A DNA stretch of 10,492 nt from Actinomycetes bacterium (GTDB taxonomy: Bacteria > Actinomycetota > Acidimicrobiia > Acidimicrobiales > Microtrichaceae), in the NCBI GenBank assembly GCA_023423475.1, contig JAFAFN010000289.1, forward strand, positions 1-10,492, written 5' to 3'. Made by a program: the position numbers and the translations under genes. Numbering within the stretch: the first letter of the stretch is position 1; each line of letters opens with the position of its first letter. Below, in pieces: positions 1-6,739 of this stretch. The notes below the pieces were generated by a model. The model searched no databases. It worked only from the letters and a program-made list of their open reading frames with translations, and was not told the DNA's origin.

Positions 1-301
1 GTGCGGGGGCCTCGACCGCCGCGTCCTCGTCGGCTGCAGGCTCGGGCTCGACTACCGACTCCGGCTCGGTCTCGGGCTCGGGCTCGGGCTCGACCGCCGA
101 CTCCGGTTCGGTCTCGGGCTCGACTGCCGACTCGGGCTCAGCTGCTGGCTCGGGCTCGACGGTCGGCTCCGGCGCCGTCGTGTCCGCGTCGTCGGTGACC
201 GCTTCGGGCGTCGCCGGATCGAGCAGTGCCTCGACAGGGGCCGGATCGTCGGACGGGGTCGATGCGGCGGGTCGGGGGCGCTTCGGGTCGTAGGCGGCCA
301 T
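1..301 (-). CDS. Pro/Glu-rich disordered protein coupled to ParA (3' end outside window)
   Basis: The first 100 residues are visible and the gene continues off the left edge. The N-terminus is short and basic (MAAYDPKRPRP). A segment containing PVEALLD follows at about 22-28. From about residue 45 the protein is an acidic Pro/Glu repeat region (EPEPAAEPESAVEPE and variants) that should be unstructured. The ATG at 301-299 shares its A with the TGA stop of the upstream parA. An AGGAGA sits 6-7 bases before it, inside the parA end, so the two genes should be translationally coupled. The function is not recognised. Its position suggests a ParA partner: ParB, McdB and similar proteins often carry a basic N-terminal peptide that stimulates the ATPase, and this N-terminus would fit, but that is inference. 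A cargo- or DNA-binding domain could lie in the part not seen. Confidence 0.75.
   Translation of the reverse strand, partial: MAAYDPKRPRPAASTPSDDPAPVEALLDPATPEAVTDDADTTAPEPTVEPEPAAEPESAVEPETEPESAVEPEPEPETEPESVVEPEPAADEDAAVEAPA
38..169 (-). repeat. Degenerate tandem repeat coding for Pro/Glu units
   Basis: Within the Pro/Glu-rich gene, the units ESAVEPETEP (residues 57-66), ESAVEPEPEPETEP (67-80) and ESVVEPEP (81-88) follow each other, preceded by the looser EPTVEPEPAAEP. At DNA level the minus strand repeats GAGTCGG(C/T)(A/G)GTCGAGCCCGAG three times with few changes. This suggests recent expansion by slippage or unequal exchange. The units are in-frame coding repeats with no spacers, so this is not a CRISPR array. 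Confidence 0.8.
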
Positions 302-1269
302 CACTGTTCTCCTGTTGCGCTCGGGCCCGGGGCGGTCGATCCGGTACCGGCCGACAGGACGTCGTGCGGGCGGTCGACGACGTCGGCATCGTTGCCGCTG
401 GGGGTGACCACGGTCGAGTCGACCGCGCCCTCGACGGACTGGGTCGACGTCGACCCGTGCGGCTCGACGGGCGGCTGGCGGTGCGGCTCGGGTCGGAGTC
501 CGAGTCGGGCGGCGAGTCGGTCGAACTCGTCGGCGGCCTCGGCGGCGCCGTCGCGGTGCAGCGCGTGGATCGGCAGCGACTGCGCCGCAGCCTCGGCCAC
601 CGCGGCGCGGAGTCGGATCGACGGCTCGACCACGAGCGTCGGATGGGTCTCGGCGAGCTGGCCCGCCCAGTAGGCGGCGTCACGGGTTCGTCCGAGCCGG
701 TTGACCACGATGCCGGCGACGGCCGGCCGGCCACCCCTTCGCTCCGCGATCCGCGACACGTTCAGCAGGATCTGCTCGACCCCGTCGGAGCTCCACGCTG
801 CCGGCTCCGCGACGATCAGCACCGAGTCGGCGGCGAAGAGCGCGTTGACGGTCAGCAGTCCGAGCGACGGCGGGCAGTCGATGATGACGTCGTCGATCTC
901 GTCGACCAGTCCGGTGAGCGCGACCGCCAGTCGGTCCTGGGCGCCGATGACGTCCATGGCGAGCTGGTGCTCCCGCTGGGCCAGCCGGGGTGAACTGGGC
1001 ACGACGCGCACCGTCGAGCGCATCGGTTCCATGGTCCAGGACGACTCGACGAGGACCTCTCGCAGCGATCCCGGGCGCTCCGCGTCGAGCGCCGCGTCGA
1101 TGGTCGCCTGGGCGTCCCACACCCCGAGGCCGGTAGTCGAGTTGGCCTGTGGGTCGAGGTCGACGACCACCACGTCGCGCCCCGCCGCGGCGGCCGCGGC
1201 CGCCAGTCCGAGCGAGACGGTGGTCTTGCCCACGCCGCCCTTCTGGTTCACCACCGCCGTGACACCCAT
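301..1269 (-). CDS. parA: ParA/Soj-type partitioning ATPase
   Basis: A 322-residue cytoplasmic P-loop ATPase of the ParA/MinD superfamily, which uses ATP-driven dimers on the nucleoid or membrane to place DNA or protein cargo. Visible motifs: deviant Walker A KGGVGKTT at 10-17 with the signature lysine K10 and P-loop K15; switch I region VVVVDLDPQANST at 33-45 (Walker A' DxDPQ); Walker B VIIDCPPSLGLL at 128-139; and a conserved VVNR at 188-191. The ATPase core ends near residue 260, the usual size of Soj. The last 60 residues form a Pro/Ser/Thr-rich tail that is probably disordered. The ATG is favoured because a TAGCGT box lies exactly 6 bases before it. No parB lies beside it. The coupled downstream gene is a Pro/Glu-rich protein, so this may be an orphan, cargo-positioning ParA and not the chromosomal one. 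Confidence 0.92.
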   Translation of the reverse strand: MGVTAVVNQKGGVGKTTVSLGLAAAAAAAGRDVVVVDLDPQANSTTGLGVWDAQATIDAALDAERPGSLREVLVESSWTMEPMRSTVRVVPSSPRLAQREHQLAMDVIGAQDRLAVALTGLVDEIDDVIIDCPPSLGLLTVNALFAADSVLIVAEPAAWSSDGVEQILLNVSRIAERRGGRPAVAGIVVNRLGRTRDAAYWAGQLAETHPTLVVEPSIRLRAAVAEAAAQSLPIHALHRDGAAEAADEFDRLAARLGLRPEPHRQPPVEPHGSTSTQSVEGAVDSTVVTPSGNDADVVDRPHDVLSAGTGSTAPGPSATGEQ

Positions 1270-1281
1270 GAGGACACGCTA
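1270..1281 (-). promoter_or_regulatory. Leaderless -10 element of parA
   Basis: On the minus strand TAGCGT (1281-1276) is followed by GTCCTC and then the parA ATG. This fits a TANNNT -10 box whose transcript starts at or next to the start codon. No Shine-Dalgarno sequence is present and no -35 box is evident. The same TAGCGT-N6-ATG arrangement occurs at the oxidoreductase gene at 4567. Confidence 0.5.
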
Positions 1282-1327
1282 GACGCAGCTCCGATGCACG
1301 GCGGGACAGTCGCCCCGTCGACGCGGC

Positions 1328-1344
1328 CCGCGGGGTGCCCGCGG
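1328..1344. repeat. GC-rich inverted repeat between parA and mutM
   Basis: CCGCGGG, a 3-base spacer GTG, then CCCGCGG form a perfect 7-bp inverted repeat in the 98-base divergent spacer. It could be a hairpin or a repressor site, but such runs also arise by chance at this GC content. Confidence 0.35.
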
Positions 1345-1355
1345 CGTCGCGGCGC

Positions 1356-1367
1356 GAGACTCGACGG
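1356..1367 (+). promoter_or_regulatory. Weak leaderless -10 candidate for mutM
   Basis: GAGACT at 1356-1361 lies exactly 6 bases before the GTG start at 1368, the same spacing as at parA. It matches the TANNNT pattern only at the second and last positions. No Shine-Dalgarno sequence precedes the GTG, which fits leaderless translation. Confidence 0.25.
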
Positions 1368-2201
1368 GTGCCGGAGCTCCCCGAGGTCGAGACGATCCGA
1401 CGACAGCTCGAGCCCCATGTCGTCGGCGCGGACGTCGTCGGCGCCTGGGCGTTCCCTTCGTCGAAGTTCGACGAGGCCCCGGCCGCGATCGGCCACACGG
1501 TCACCGGCGTGGGTCGTCGCGGCAAGTACCTCCTGTTCGACCTCGAGGCTGCAGGAACCCAGCGACAGCTCGTCGTGCACCTCGGGATGACCGGCCGCCT
1601 CGCGGTGCCACCCGGACGACCGGGCGACGACCCCGACGTCGACGAGCGCTTCGACCACCTGCGGGCGAGCTGGTCGTTCGACGACGGTCGGGCGCTCCTC
1701 TTCGACGACGTCCGCCGATTCGGACGACTCGCCGTGGTCGACCACGGCGAGCACTCCCGGATGCCGACGCTCGCCGCCCTGGGCCCGGAGCCCTGGGACG
1801 AGACCTTCACACCGGAGCACCTCCGCCACGAGGTCAACTCGCGACGGCGGGCGGTGAAGACCCTGCTGCTCTCCCAGCGGGTCGTCGCCGGCGTCGGCAA
1901 CATCTACGCCGACGAGGCGCTCTGGCGCGCGGGAGTCCACCCATCGGCGCGGCGACTCACCGTCGCGCAGGCGGACCGTCTCCGCGACACCGTGCGCGAC
2001 GTGCTCCGCGAGGGTGTCGACCACGGCGGGACGACGCTGCGCAACTACCGCGACGCCGAGGGCGGGTCCGGTGAGCACCAGCGGTTCCTCGACTGCTACG
2101 GCCGCTACGGCGAGCCGTGCATCCGATGCGGCGACGAGTTGCGTCGATCGGTCGTCGATGCCCGGACGACGACCTTCTGCGCCACGTGTCAACGCCGGTA
2201 G
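1368..2201 (+). CDS. mutM: Formamidopyrimidine-DNA glycosylase (8-oxoguanine repair)
   Basis: A bifunctional DNA glycosylase/AP lyase of 277 residues that removes 8-oxoguanine and formamidopyrimidines in base excision repair. The start is set by biology: the mature enzyme needs an N-terminal proline, and the GTG at 1368 gives (M)PELPEVETIR, placing catalytic P2 and E3 correctly. An upstream in-frame GTG at 1335 would bury that proline. Other conserved elements are the lysine in RRGKYLLFDL (K53), HLGMTGRL (71-78) with the void-filling Met, DDVRRFG (113-119) with Arg/Phe, and the helix-two-turn-helix GVGNIYADEALWRAGVHP (175-192). The C-terminal zinc finger is complete (C251, C254, C271, C274), and an Arg in its DARTTTF loop contacts phosphate. 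HLGMTG and the intact finger favour Fpg over Nei. It is divergent from parA, with no visible functional link. Confidence 0.96.
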   Translation: MPELPEVETIRRQLEPHVVGADVVGAWAFPSSKFDEAPAAIGHTVTGVGRRGKYLLFDLEAAGTQRQLVVHLGMTGRLAVPPGRPGDDPDVDERFDHLRASWSFDDGRALLFDDVRRFGRLAVVDHGEHSRMPTLAALGPEPWDETFTPEHLRHEVNSRRRAVKTLLLSQRVVAGVGNIYADEALWRAGVHPSARRLTVAQADRLRDTVRDVLREGVDHGGTTLRNYRDAEGGSGEHQRFLDCYGRYGEPCIRCGDELRRSVVDARTTTFCATCQRR

Positions 2202-2296
2202 GCGCTGCGACGTTGAACCATCGGAGCCATCGAGCCCTCTGAGCCGTGGAGATTGTGTGACCTCTCACCCATCGGCTGCACGACACGTGGCGACAG

Positions 2297-2305
2297 TGCT
2301 AGATT
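2297..2305 (+). promoter_or_regulatory. Extended -10 promoter of the M15 peptidase gene
   Basis: TGCTAGATT contains an extended -10 TG, one base, then TAGATT (4 of 6 to TATAAT) in a locally AT-richer stretch. Transcription would begin near 2312. A -35 match 17 bases upstream (TGCACG) is poor. Three GAGCC copies at 2224-2245 and a GTGA-N4-TCAC inverted repeat at 2257-2268 lie upstream and could be operator elements, but neither is recognised. Confidence 0.4.
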
Positions 2306-2371
2306 GCAATTGCGTTACGAAACGACGTGACGCACCACCGCGACGACTCTCCCAGAGGCGACCCCACGGCT

Positions 2372-3712
2372 GTGAAGAAGATCGAACCGATTCCCGCTGC
2401 GCGCACCTCCCTGCGCCGCACCAATCCACGTGCACGACTCCTCACCGCAGCAGTGGCTGCGACGGCGGTCTGCCTGCTGCCCTCCGCGACGGCTCCCGTC
2501 GCCGCAGCACCCTCCCAGGACAAGACGCTCCAGCAGCTCCAGCGTGAGCGCGACGCCGTGCGCCAGAAGAAGGCAGCGCAGGCGAGCGAGGTCAACGCCC
2601 TCGAGGCGACCGACGCCCAGGTCAGCGCCGCCCTCTCCACGTTGAACTCCAACGTGAACGCCCAGCAGGACCGCGTCGAAGAAGCAGAGCGCGCCGTCAG
2701 CCAGGCCAACGCCGACAAGGCAGCAGCAGAGAAGGCCCAGGCCGAGAAGCAGGCCGAGCTCGACCAGATCGTCGGCCAGATGAAGACCTCGGCGGTCGAG
2801 GCCTACGTCAGCATGGGGAGCAACGACTCCTACACGACCATCGGCACCGGCGACATCAACGACACCGTCAACAAGCGCACCCTGCTCGCGGTGAAGGCCA
2901 ACGAGAACGTCGACCTGACCGAGCGCTTCCGTTCGGTCCAGGAGGACCTCGAGCTCCAGCGCGCCGCGGCGGCCGAGGCCGAGGAGCGTGCGACGAAGCA
3001 GCAGGCTGCGGTCGAGGACCGACTCGACGAGCTGAACGAGGCCTACGCCCAGCAGCAGGCGTTCGCGGCCCAGGTCGAGCAGCGCATCGAGTCCGCACTC
3101 GCCGAGGCCGATTCGCTCGCCGCGATCGACGCCAAGCTCTCGTCGTCGATCAACTCGAAGCAGGCCGAGATCGCCAAGGCCGTCGCTGCGCAGCGTGCAG
3201 CCGAGAAGGCCCGCGCCACCCAGCGCGCCGCACAGAACAAGCAGTCCATCTCCAGCGGCGGTGGCGGCGGGAACAGCGGTGGTGGTGGCGGAGGCGGCGG
3301 CTCGACACCGCCGATCGTCGGCAACAGCGAGATCGTCACCGTCGGTGGCATCCGTGTGCACCGCTCCATCGCCGGCAACCTGCAGAGCCTGCTGGCCGCA
3401 GCATCCGCGTCGGGCATCAACTTCGGCGGTGGCGGCTACCGCGACTCCGCCGGACAGATCGCCACCCGCAGGAACAACTGCGGCTCCAGCCACTACGCCA
3501 TCTACGAGATGCCGGCGTCGTCGTGCCGTCCCCCGACCGCACGCCCCGGCTCGTCGATGCACGAGCGTGGTCTGGCCATCGACTTCACCCAGGGCGGTTC
3601 GACGCTGACCCGGGGCAGCTCGGGCTTCGCATGGCTCCGTGCCAACGCCGCAAGCTACGGCTTCTTCAACCTGCCCTCCGAGCCGTGGCACTGGAGCACC
3701 AACGGCAACTGA
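2372..3712 (+). CDS. Secreted coiled-coil protein with VanY-type M15 peptidase domain
   Basis: A probable peptidoglycan D,D-carboxypeptidase or endopeptidase acting in the cell wall. From this GTG (446 residues) the order is: basic N-region; hydrophobic signal segment at about 23-45 ending VAAA; coiled coil at about 50-140; a break with AVEAYVSMG at 141-149; a second coil at about 180-290; a Gly/Ser linker at 295-311; and an M15B domain at 320-446. Zinc-site motifs are intact: GGYRDSAGQ (354-362), MHERGLAID with H397 and D404, and EPWHW with E437 and H440. C370 and C385 may form a disulfide. The split coil resembles the FtsX-binding coils of CwlO, RipC and EnvC, but the catalytic domain differs. 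The start is uncertain: an in-frame GTG at 2327 adds 15 residues but sits too close to the promoter, while 2372 yields a normal MKK-type signal peptide and has AGAGG 13 bases upstream. Confidence 0.88.
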   Translation: MKKIEPIPAARTSLRRTNPRARLLTAAVAATAVCLLPSATAPVAAAPSQDKTLQQLQRERDAVRQKKAAQASEVNALEATDAQVSAALSTLNSNVNAQQDRVEEAERAVSQANADKAAAEKAQAEKQAELDQIVGQMKTSAVEAYVSMGSNDSYTTIGTGDINDTVNKRTLLAVKANENVDLTERFRSVQEDLELQRAAAAEAEERATKQQAAVEDRLDELNEAYAQQQAFAAQVEQRIESALAEADSLAAIDAKLSSSINSKQAEIAKAVAAQRAAEKARATQRAAQNKQSISSGGGGGNSGGGGGGGGSTPPIVGNSEIVTVGGIRVHRSIAGNLQSLLAAASASGINFGGGGYRDSAGQIATRRNNCGSSHYAIYEMPASSCRPPTARPGSSMHERGLAIDFTQGGSTLTRGSSGFAWLRANAASYGFFNLPSEPWHWSTNGN

Positions 3713-3718
3713 GCCGTC

Positions 3719-3740
3719 GGATCAGCCCTTGAGCTGATCC
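3719..3740. terminator. Hairpin shared by two convergent genes
   Basis: GGATCAGC, a 6-base loop CCTTGA, then GCTGATCC give a perfect 8-bp stem. It lies just after the peptidase stop and includes the stop codon and last codons of the minus-strand oxidoreductase gene. Only 9 bases separate the two genes. There is no clear T-run on either side, so a bidirectional terminator or transcript-end role is likely but not certain. Confidence 0.5.
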
Positions 3741-4567
3741 ATGGTGCGGGCGATCGCCGGACCGATCTCGTCAGGGGTCAGCGCCGGCGGCGGGATGACC
3801 ACCCTCGTCACGCCCAGTCGCTCGAGCTCGACCAGGCCCGCGGGGTCCCTGGGTGCGCCGGTCGAGACCTCGATCGCATCCGCGTCGCGTCCTGCTGCGT
3901 CGGCCGCGGCCCGCATGACCTCGAGCAGCCGGCCCAGGTCGTCGTACTTCGCGGGGAAGAACCCGTCGCCGAGCCGACCCGCACGGCGTGCCGCGATCTC
4001 GGTGTGGCCACCGACGACGATCGGGACCGAGCCGCGCACCGGCTTCGGGTTGGACAACGCCTTGTCGAACGAGGTGAACCGTCCCTCGAAGGTCGGCTCC
4101 TCCGAACCCCACAGCTCGCGCATCGCCGCGACGTACTCGTCGGTGCGTGCGCCCCGCTCGGCGAACGACACGCCGATGGCGTCGAACTCCTCCTCGAGCC
4201 ACCCGACCCCGATCCCGAGCTGCACCCTGCCGCCGGAGAGCTGGTCGAGCGTCGAGACCTCCTTGGCCAGCACGACCGGATTCCGCTGCGGGAGGATCAG
4301 CACGCCGGTGCCGAGCAATACCTCTCGCGAGTGGGCGCCGACCCAGGTCAACCAGATGAGCGGGTCCGGGATGGGCGACTGCTCCCCGCCGGGCATGCGC
4401 CCGTCGCGACTGTAGGGATAGGTCGACTCGTACCCGGCCGGCACGACGACGTGCTCGACGGTCCAGACCGACTCCACACCGTGTTCGTCGCACGCCTCGC
4501 CGAGCGCCGCAGCACCCTCCGGGCCACCGAGCCGTCCGATGTTCGCGAAGGAGATGCCGACGTCCAT
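3722..4567 (-). CDS. Luciferase-like F420-dependent oxidoreductase, Rv2161c type
   Basis: A 281-residue cytoplasmic TIM-barrel oxidoreductase of the luciferase-like monooxygenase family. The sequence follows the pattern of the F420-dependent Rv2161c subgroup: ESVWTVEHVVVP (32-43), YPYSRDGRMPG (50-60), LLGTGVLILPQRNPVVLAKE (84-103), STLDQLSGGRVQLGIGVGW (105-123), EEFDAIGV (126-133), ERGARTDEY (137-145), PIVVGG (182-187) and RRAGRLGDGF (194-203). The substrate cannot be told from sequence; relatives act on varied lipids and ketones. FMN use cannot be excluded. It lies 69 bases after the diguanylate cyclase gene on the same strand, but has its own leaderless -10 box, so it need not be co-transcribed. 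It is convergent with the M15 peptidase gene. Confidence 0.9.
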   Translation of the reverse strand: MDVGISFANIGRLGGPEGAAALGEACDEHGVESVWTVEHVVVPAGYESTYPYSRDGRMPGGEQSPIPDPLIWLTWVGAHSREVLLGTGVLILPQRNPVVLAKEVSTLDQLSGGRVQLGIGVGWLEEEFDAIGVSFAERGARTDEYVAAMRELWGSEEPTFEGRFTSFDKALSNPKPVRGSVPIVVGGHTEIAARRAGRLGDGFFPAKYDDLGRLLEVMRAAADAAGRDADAIEVSTGAPRDPAGLVELERLGVTRVVIPPPALTPDEIGPAIARTMDQLKG

Positions 4568-4579
4568 GACGGCACGCTA
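4568..4579 (-). promoter_or_regulatory. Leaderless -10 element of the oxidoreductase gene
   Basis: On the minus strand TAGCGT (4579-4574), then GCCGTC, then the ATG at 4567. This matches the parA start region at 13 of 15 positions. There is no Shine-Dalgarno sequence, and a -35 box is not evident. Confidence 0.5.
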
Positions 4580-4636
4580 TCGCCGCGCTCGTGACGGGGC
4601 CGTGCGTCGTCAGACCCGGGCGACCAGCCGGTTCGG

Positions 4637-6712
4637 TCAGTCCGGGTCGTCGGTGAACACGTCCGCGGCGAGCGCCTCGTCCGCGACCACCGCTCGATCA
4701 CCACCGAGCTCCTTCGCCCGCAGCAGCCCGGCGTCGGCGACCCGGAGGATGACGTCGCCGTCGCCGCCGACCGCGGAATGGGCGATGCCGAACGAGCACG
4801 TGAACGGAGGGATGCGACTCGCGCCGACGGCACGGGCCAGCGCCTGACGCAGCCGGTCGATGGCCTCGACCGAGATCTCGACGGACATGTTCGGGTAGAC
4901 GAGCACGAACTCCTCGCCGCCGAGCCGTGCGACGACGTCGTTGCCGCGGACGTTGTCGCGCAGCACGCCAGCGAAGAGCTGCAGGGCCTTGTCGCCGACC
5001 TCGTGTCCGAAGTTGTCGTTGAGGCGCTTGAACTTGTCGAGGTCCGCGAGGACCATCACGAACGGCGTGGACGCCTCGAGCAGCTCGGCGACCTCGCTCT
5101 CGAGGGTGCGTCGGTTCGGGAGCCCGGTGAGTCCGTCGGTCGATGCCTCGTGCCGGGTGCTCTCGAGGGTTCGCAACGAGCTGAGGCGCGTCCCGACCAA
5201 CGACGACAGGGTGACCATCTGCTCGACCACGCTCGCCGCGGGCGGTTGTCCGTCGGCCGCGGTGACGTGCAGCACGCCGTGCTGGCGGCCGCCGACGGTC
5301 ACCGGGACACACGCGGCGGAGCAGGCGCCGCCCGCGCGGTCACGCAGCTTCGGACAGGCGTTGATGCTCTCGGAGCTGTCGAAGACGCTGACCTGACCAC
5401 GCCGCAGCGCGACGCAGTTGCTCACCACGTCGACCGGGCACCCGGGTGAACCGGCGACCGAGCTCGCCGCGACGGAGCTCAGCCTGGTGGACCCCCGCTC
5501 CGACAGCAGCAGCTCGCCGGGCAGGTCGTCACCCACGATGCCGAGTGCCTCGGCGACCACCTCGCAGGCGCCGGACTCGTCGTCCGCGACTTCGAGCGCC
5601 TCGAGGATCATGCGACTCCGCTCGCCCCACTCGGCACGTCGTTCGAGCAGGCCGAGCCGGTCGGCGACGCCGCGTGCGGCAGCGTCGACCTCGGCGCCGA
5701 GCACGACGAGCTCTTCGGGCCCCTGGAGCACCGAGGCGACCGCGGGTGGGTCGTCGCCGATGCGGGCGACCGCGCCGCGCAGGCCGCGCACAGGTCGGTC
5801 GAGCTGACGACCCAGGCGACGGCGGGCGAGCAGCAGCGCAGCGCCGGAGGCGAGCACCCCGAGCACCGCCACGGCGAGTGCGGCGAGCACCCGCTGGCCA
5901 CCTGCGTCGGACTCGGTCGCTGCCGCCGAGCGGAGGGACTCGACGACCGCCGCCGAGCTCGCTGCGGCGTCGACCCGACGATCCTCGAGACCCGAGAGCT
6001 CGTTGCCCAGCTCGAGCGGATCGGCCCCGGTGCGGTCGATCGCCTCGTCGACGGCGGCGACCACCGCACGGGCATCCTCGTCGGCCGCCGCGGCGCCGGC
6101 GAGGTCGTCCGGCACGGCGCCATCGGCGGTGTCGATCGCCGCGGTCGCCGCGCTCGACCGACGTGCGAGCTCGTCGGGTCCCGAGACGGACTGGCCGACC
6201 CCCGCCGCCACGAGCGCGAGCGCGGCGGCGTTCAACCGTTCGATGGCGACGTCGGCGTCGAGACGCGCCGCGACACCACGTTCGAGCTCGAGCGCGCGAT
6301 GTGACGCACCACGCGCCGAGATGAGCAGGCCGGTGGTCGCGACCAACGTCACGAGCAGGAGGACGAGCGGCACGGCGACGGTCGCGAGGACCGAGTCGGC
6401 GAGTCCGCTCCGTCGCGAAGGGACGGGGAGCGGATCGTGCGGCGGCGATGCCGGCGACGCATCGGGCTCGGGGCTGGTCACGACCGCCGGGGCGTCCGTC
6501 GCTCGACGCGCCGGCGTGGACGCGCCGGAGGTGGTCACCAGCGGGCGGTCCACGCGCCGCAGGTCGACGATCGTTCCCACCTCGTCGTCACCGCGGTCCG
6601 CCGGCGGGGGCGCGAGCTGCAGCGCGGGGGATTCAGCCGCCTCGTCGTCGGCGGTTCGCGGATCGGTCGGTTCTCGCCCCCGGGCATCCCCGGGATCGGG
6701 TTCTCTGATCAC
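4637..6712 (-). CDS. Membrane-bound diguanylate cyclase with Cys-rich GAF-like domain
   Basis: Makes the second messenger c-di-GMP from two GTP. With the GTG at 6712 the protein has 691 residues: a disordered Pro/Asp-rich cytoplasmic head (1-105); TM1 at about 108-131; an Ala-rich, mostly helical outer region (132-273); TM2 at about 274-296; a HAMP-like linker; a GAF-like domain at about 363-518; and GGDEF at 523-683. The active site GGEEF (598-602) is intact, as is the inhibitory RxxD site RGND (589-592) five residues before it. DLDKF supplies the metal-binding Asp (557-559). The GAF-like part holds six cysteines (383, 425, 433, 453, 464, 468) around VALRRG and ends in CVPV...GVLHV, so it may bind a metal or sense redox. 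The GTG at 6712 has GGGGAG 9 bases upstream. An in-frame GTG at 6793 would lie upstream of the likely promoter. No EAL domain is present. Confidence 0.9.
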   Translation of the reverse strand: MIREPDPGDARGREPTDPRTADDEAAESPALQLAPPPADRGDDEVGTIVDLRRVDRPLVTTSGASTPARRATDAPAVVTSPEPDASPASPPHDPLPVPSRRSGLADSVLATVAVPLVLLLVTLVATTGLLISARGASHRALELERGVAARLDADVAIERLNAAALALVAAGVGQSVSGPDELARRSSAATAAIDTADGAVPDDLAGAAAADEDARAVVAAVDEAIDRTGADPLELGNELSGLEDRRVDAAASSAAVVESLRSAAATESDAGGQRVLAALAVAVLGVLASGAALLLARRRLGRQLDRPVRGLRGAVARIGDDPPAVASVLQGPEELVVLGAEVDAAARGVADRLGLLERRAEWGERSRMILEALEVADDESGACEVVAEALGIVGDDLPGELLLSERGSTRLSSVAASSVAGSPGCPVDVVSNCVALRRGQVSVFDSSESINACPKLRDRAGGACSAACVPVTVGGRQHGVLHVTAADGQPPAASVVEQMVTLSSLVGTRLSSLRTLESTRHEASTDGLTGLPNRRTLESEVAELLEASTPFVMVLADLDKFKRLNDNFGHEVGDKALQLFAGVLRDNVRGNDVVARLGGEEFVLVYPNMSVEISVEAIDRLRQALARAVGASRIPPFTCSFGIAHSAVGGDGDVILRVADAGLLRAKELGGDRAVVADEALAADVFTDDPD

Positions 6713-6721
6713 TCGGTTCTG

Positions 6722-6727
6722 CTCCCC
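6722..6727 (-). promoter_or_regulatory. Ribosome binding site of the diguanylate cyclase gene
   Basis: GGGGAG on the minus strand lies 9 bases before the GTG at 6712. It decides this start over the longer in-frame GTG starts at 6781 and 6793, which have no such site. Confidence 0.6.
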
Positions 6728-6739
6728 AGCATCGCCGTG

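Noticed and set aside
38..169. Repeat cluster as a CRISPR array
   Set aside because: Units are contiguous, in frame and degenerate, with no spacers.
226..993. Long open frame on the plus strand opposite parA
   Set aside because: High-GC shadow frame. The minus strand has a complete ParA with all motifs, and this translation is low-complexity Arg/Gly/Asp-rich.
1270..1367. parS centromere site next to parA
   Set aside because: No sequence resembling the TGTTTCACGTGAAACA-type parS palindrome is seen here or elsewhere in the window.
680..2192. Long minus-strand frames across the 5' half of parA and all of mutM
   Set aside because: They overlap confirmed ParA and MutM coding sequence in the wrong frame or strand and show no domain-like sequence.
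2314..2331. GTTAC and GTGAC copies near the M15 gene promoter, resembling MtrA half-sites
   Set aside because: The MtrA site needs GTAAC repeats 11 bases apart. These are 13 apart and degenerate.
2315..3691. 458-residue minus-strand frame opposite the M15 peptidase gene
   Set aside because: It mirrors the codon structure of the real gene and consists of Leu/Gly/Arg-rich antisense translation with no motif.
4004..4594. Plus-strand frame opposite the oxidoreductase gene
   Set aside because: Antisense shadow of a clear luciferase-like protein.
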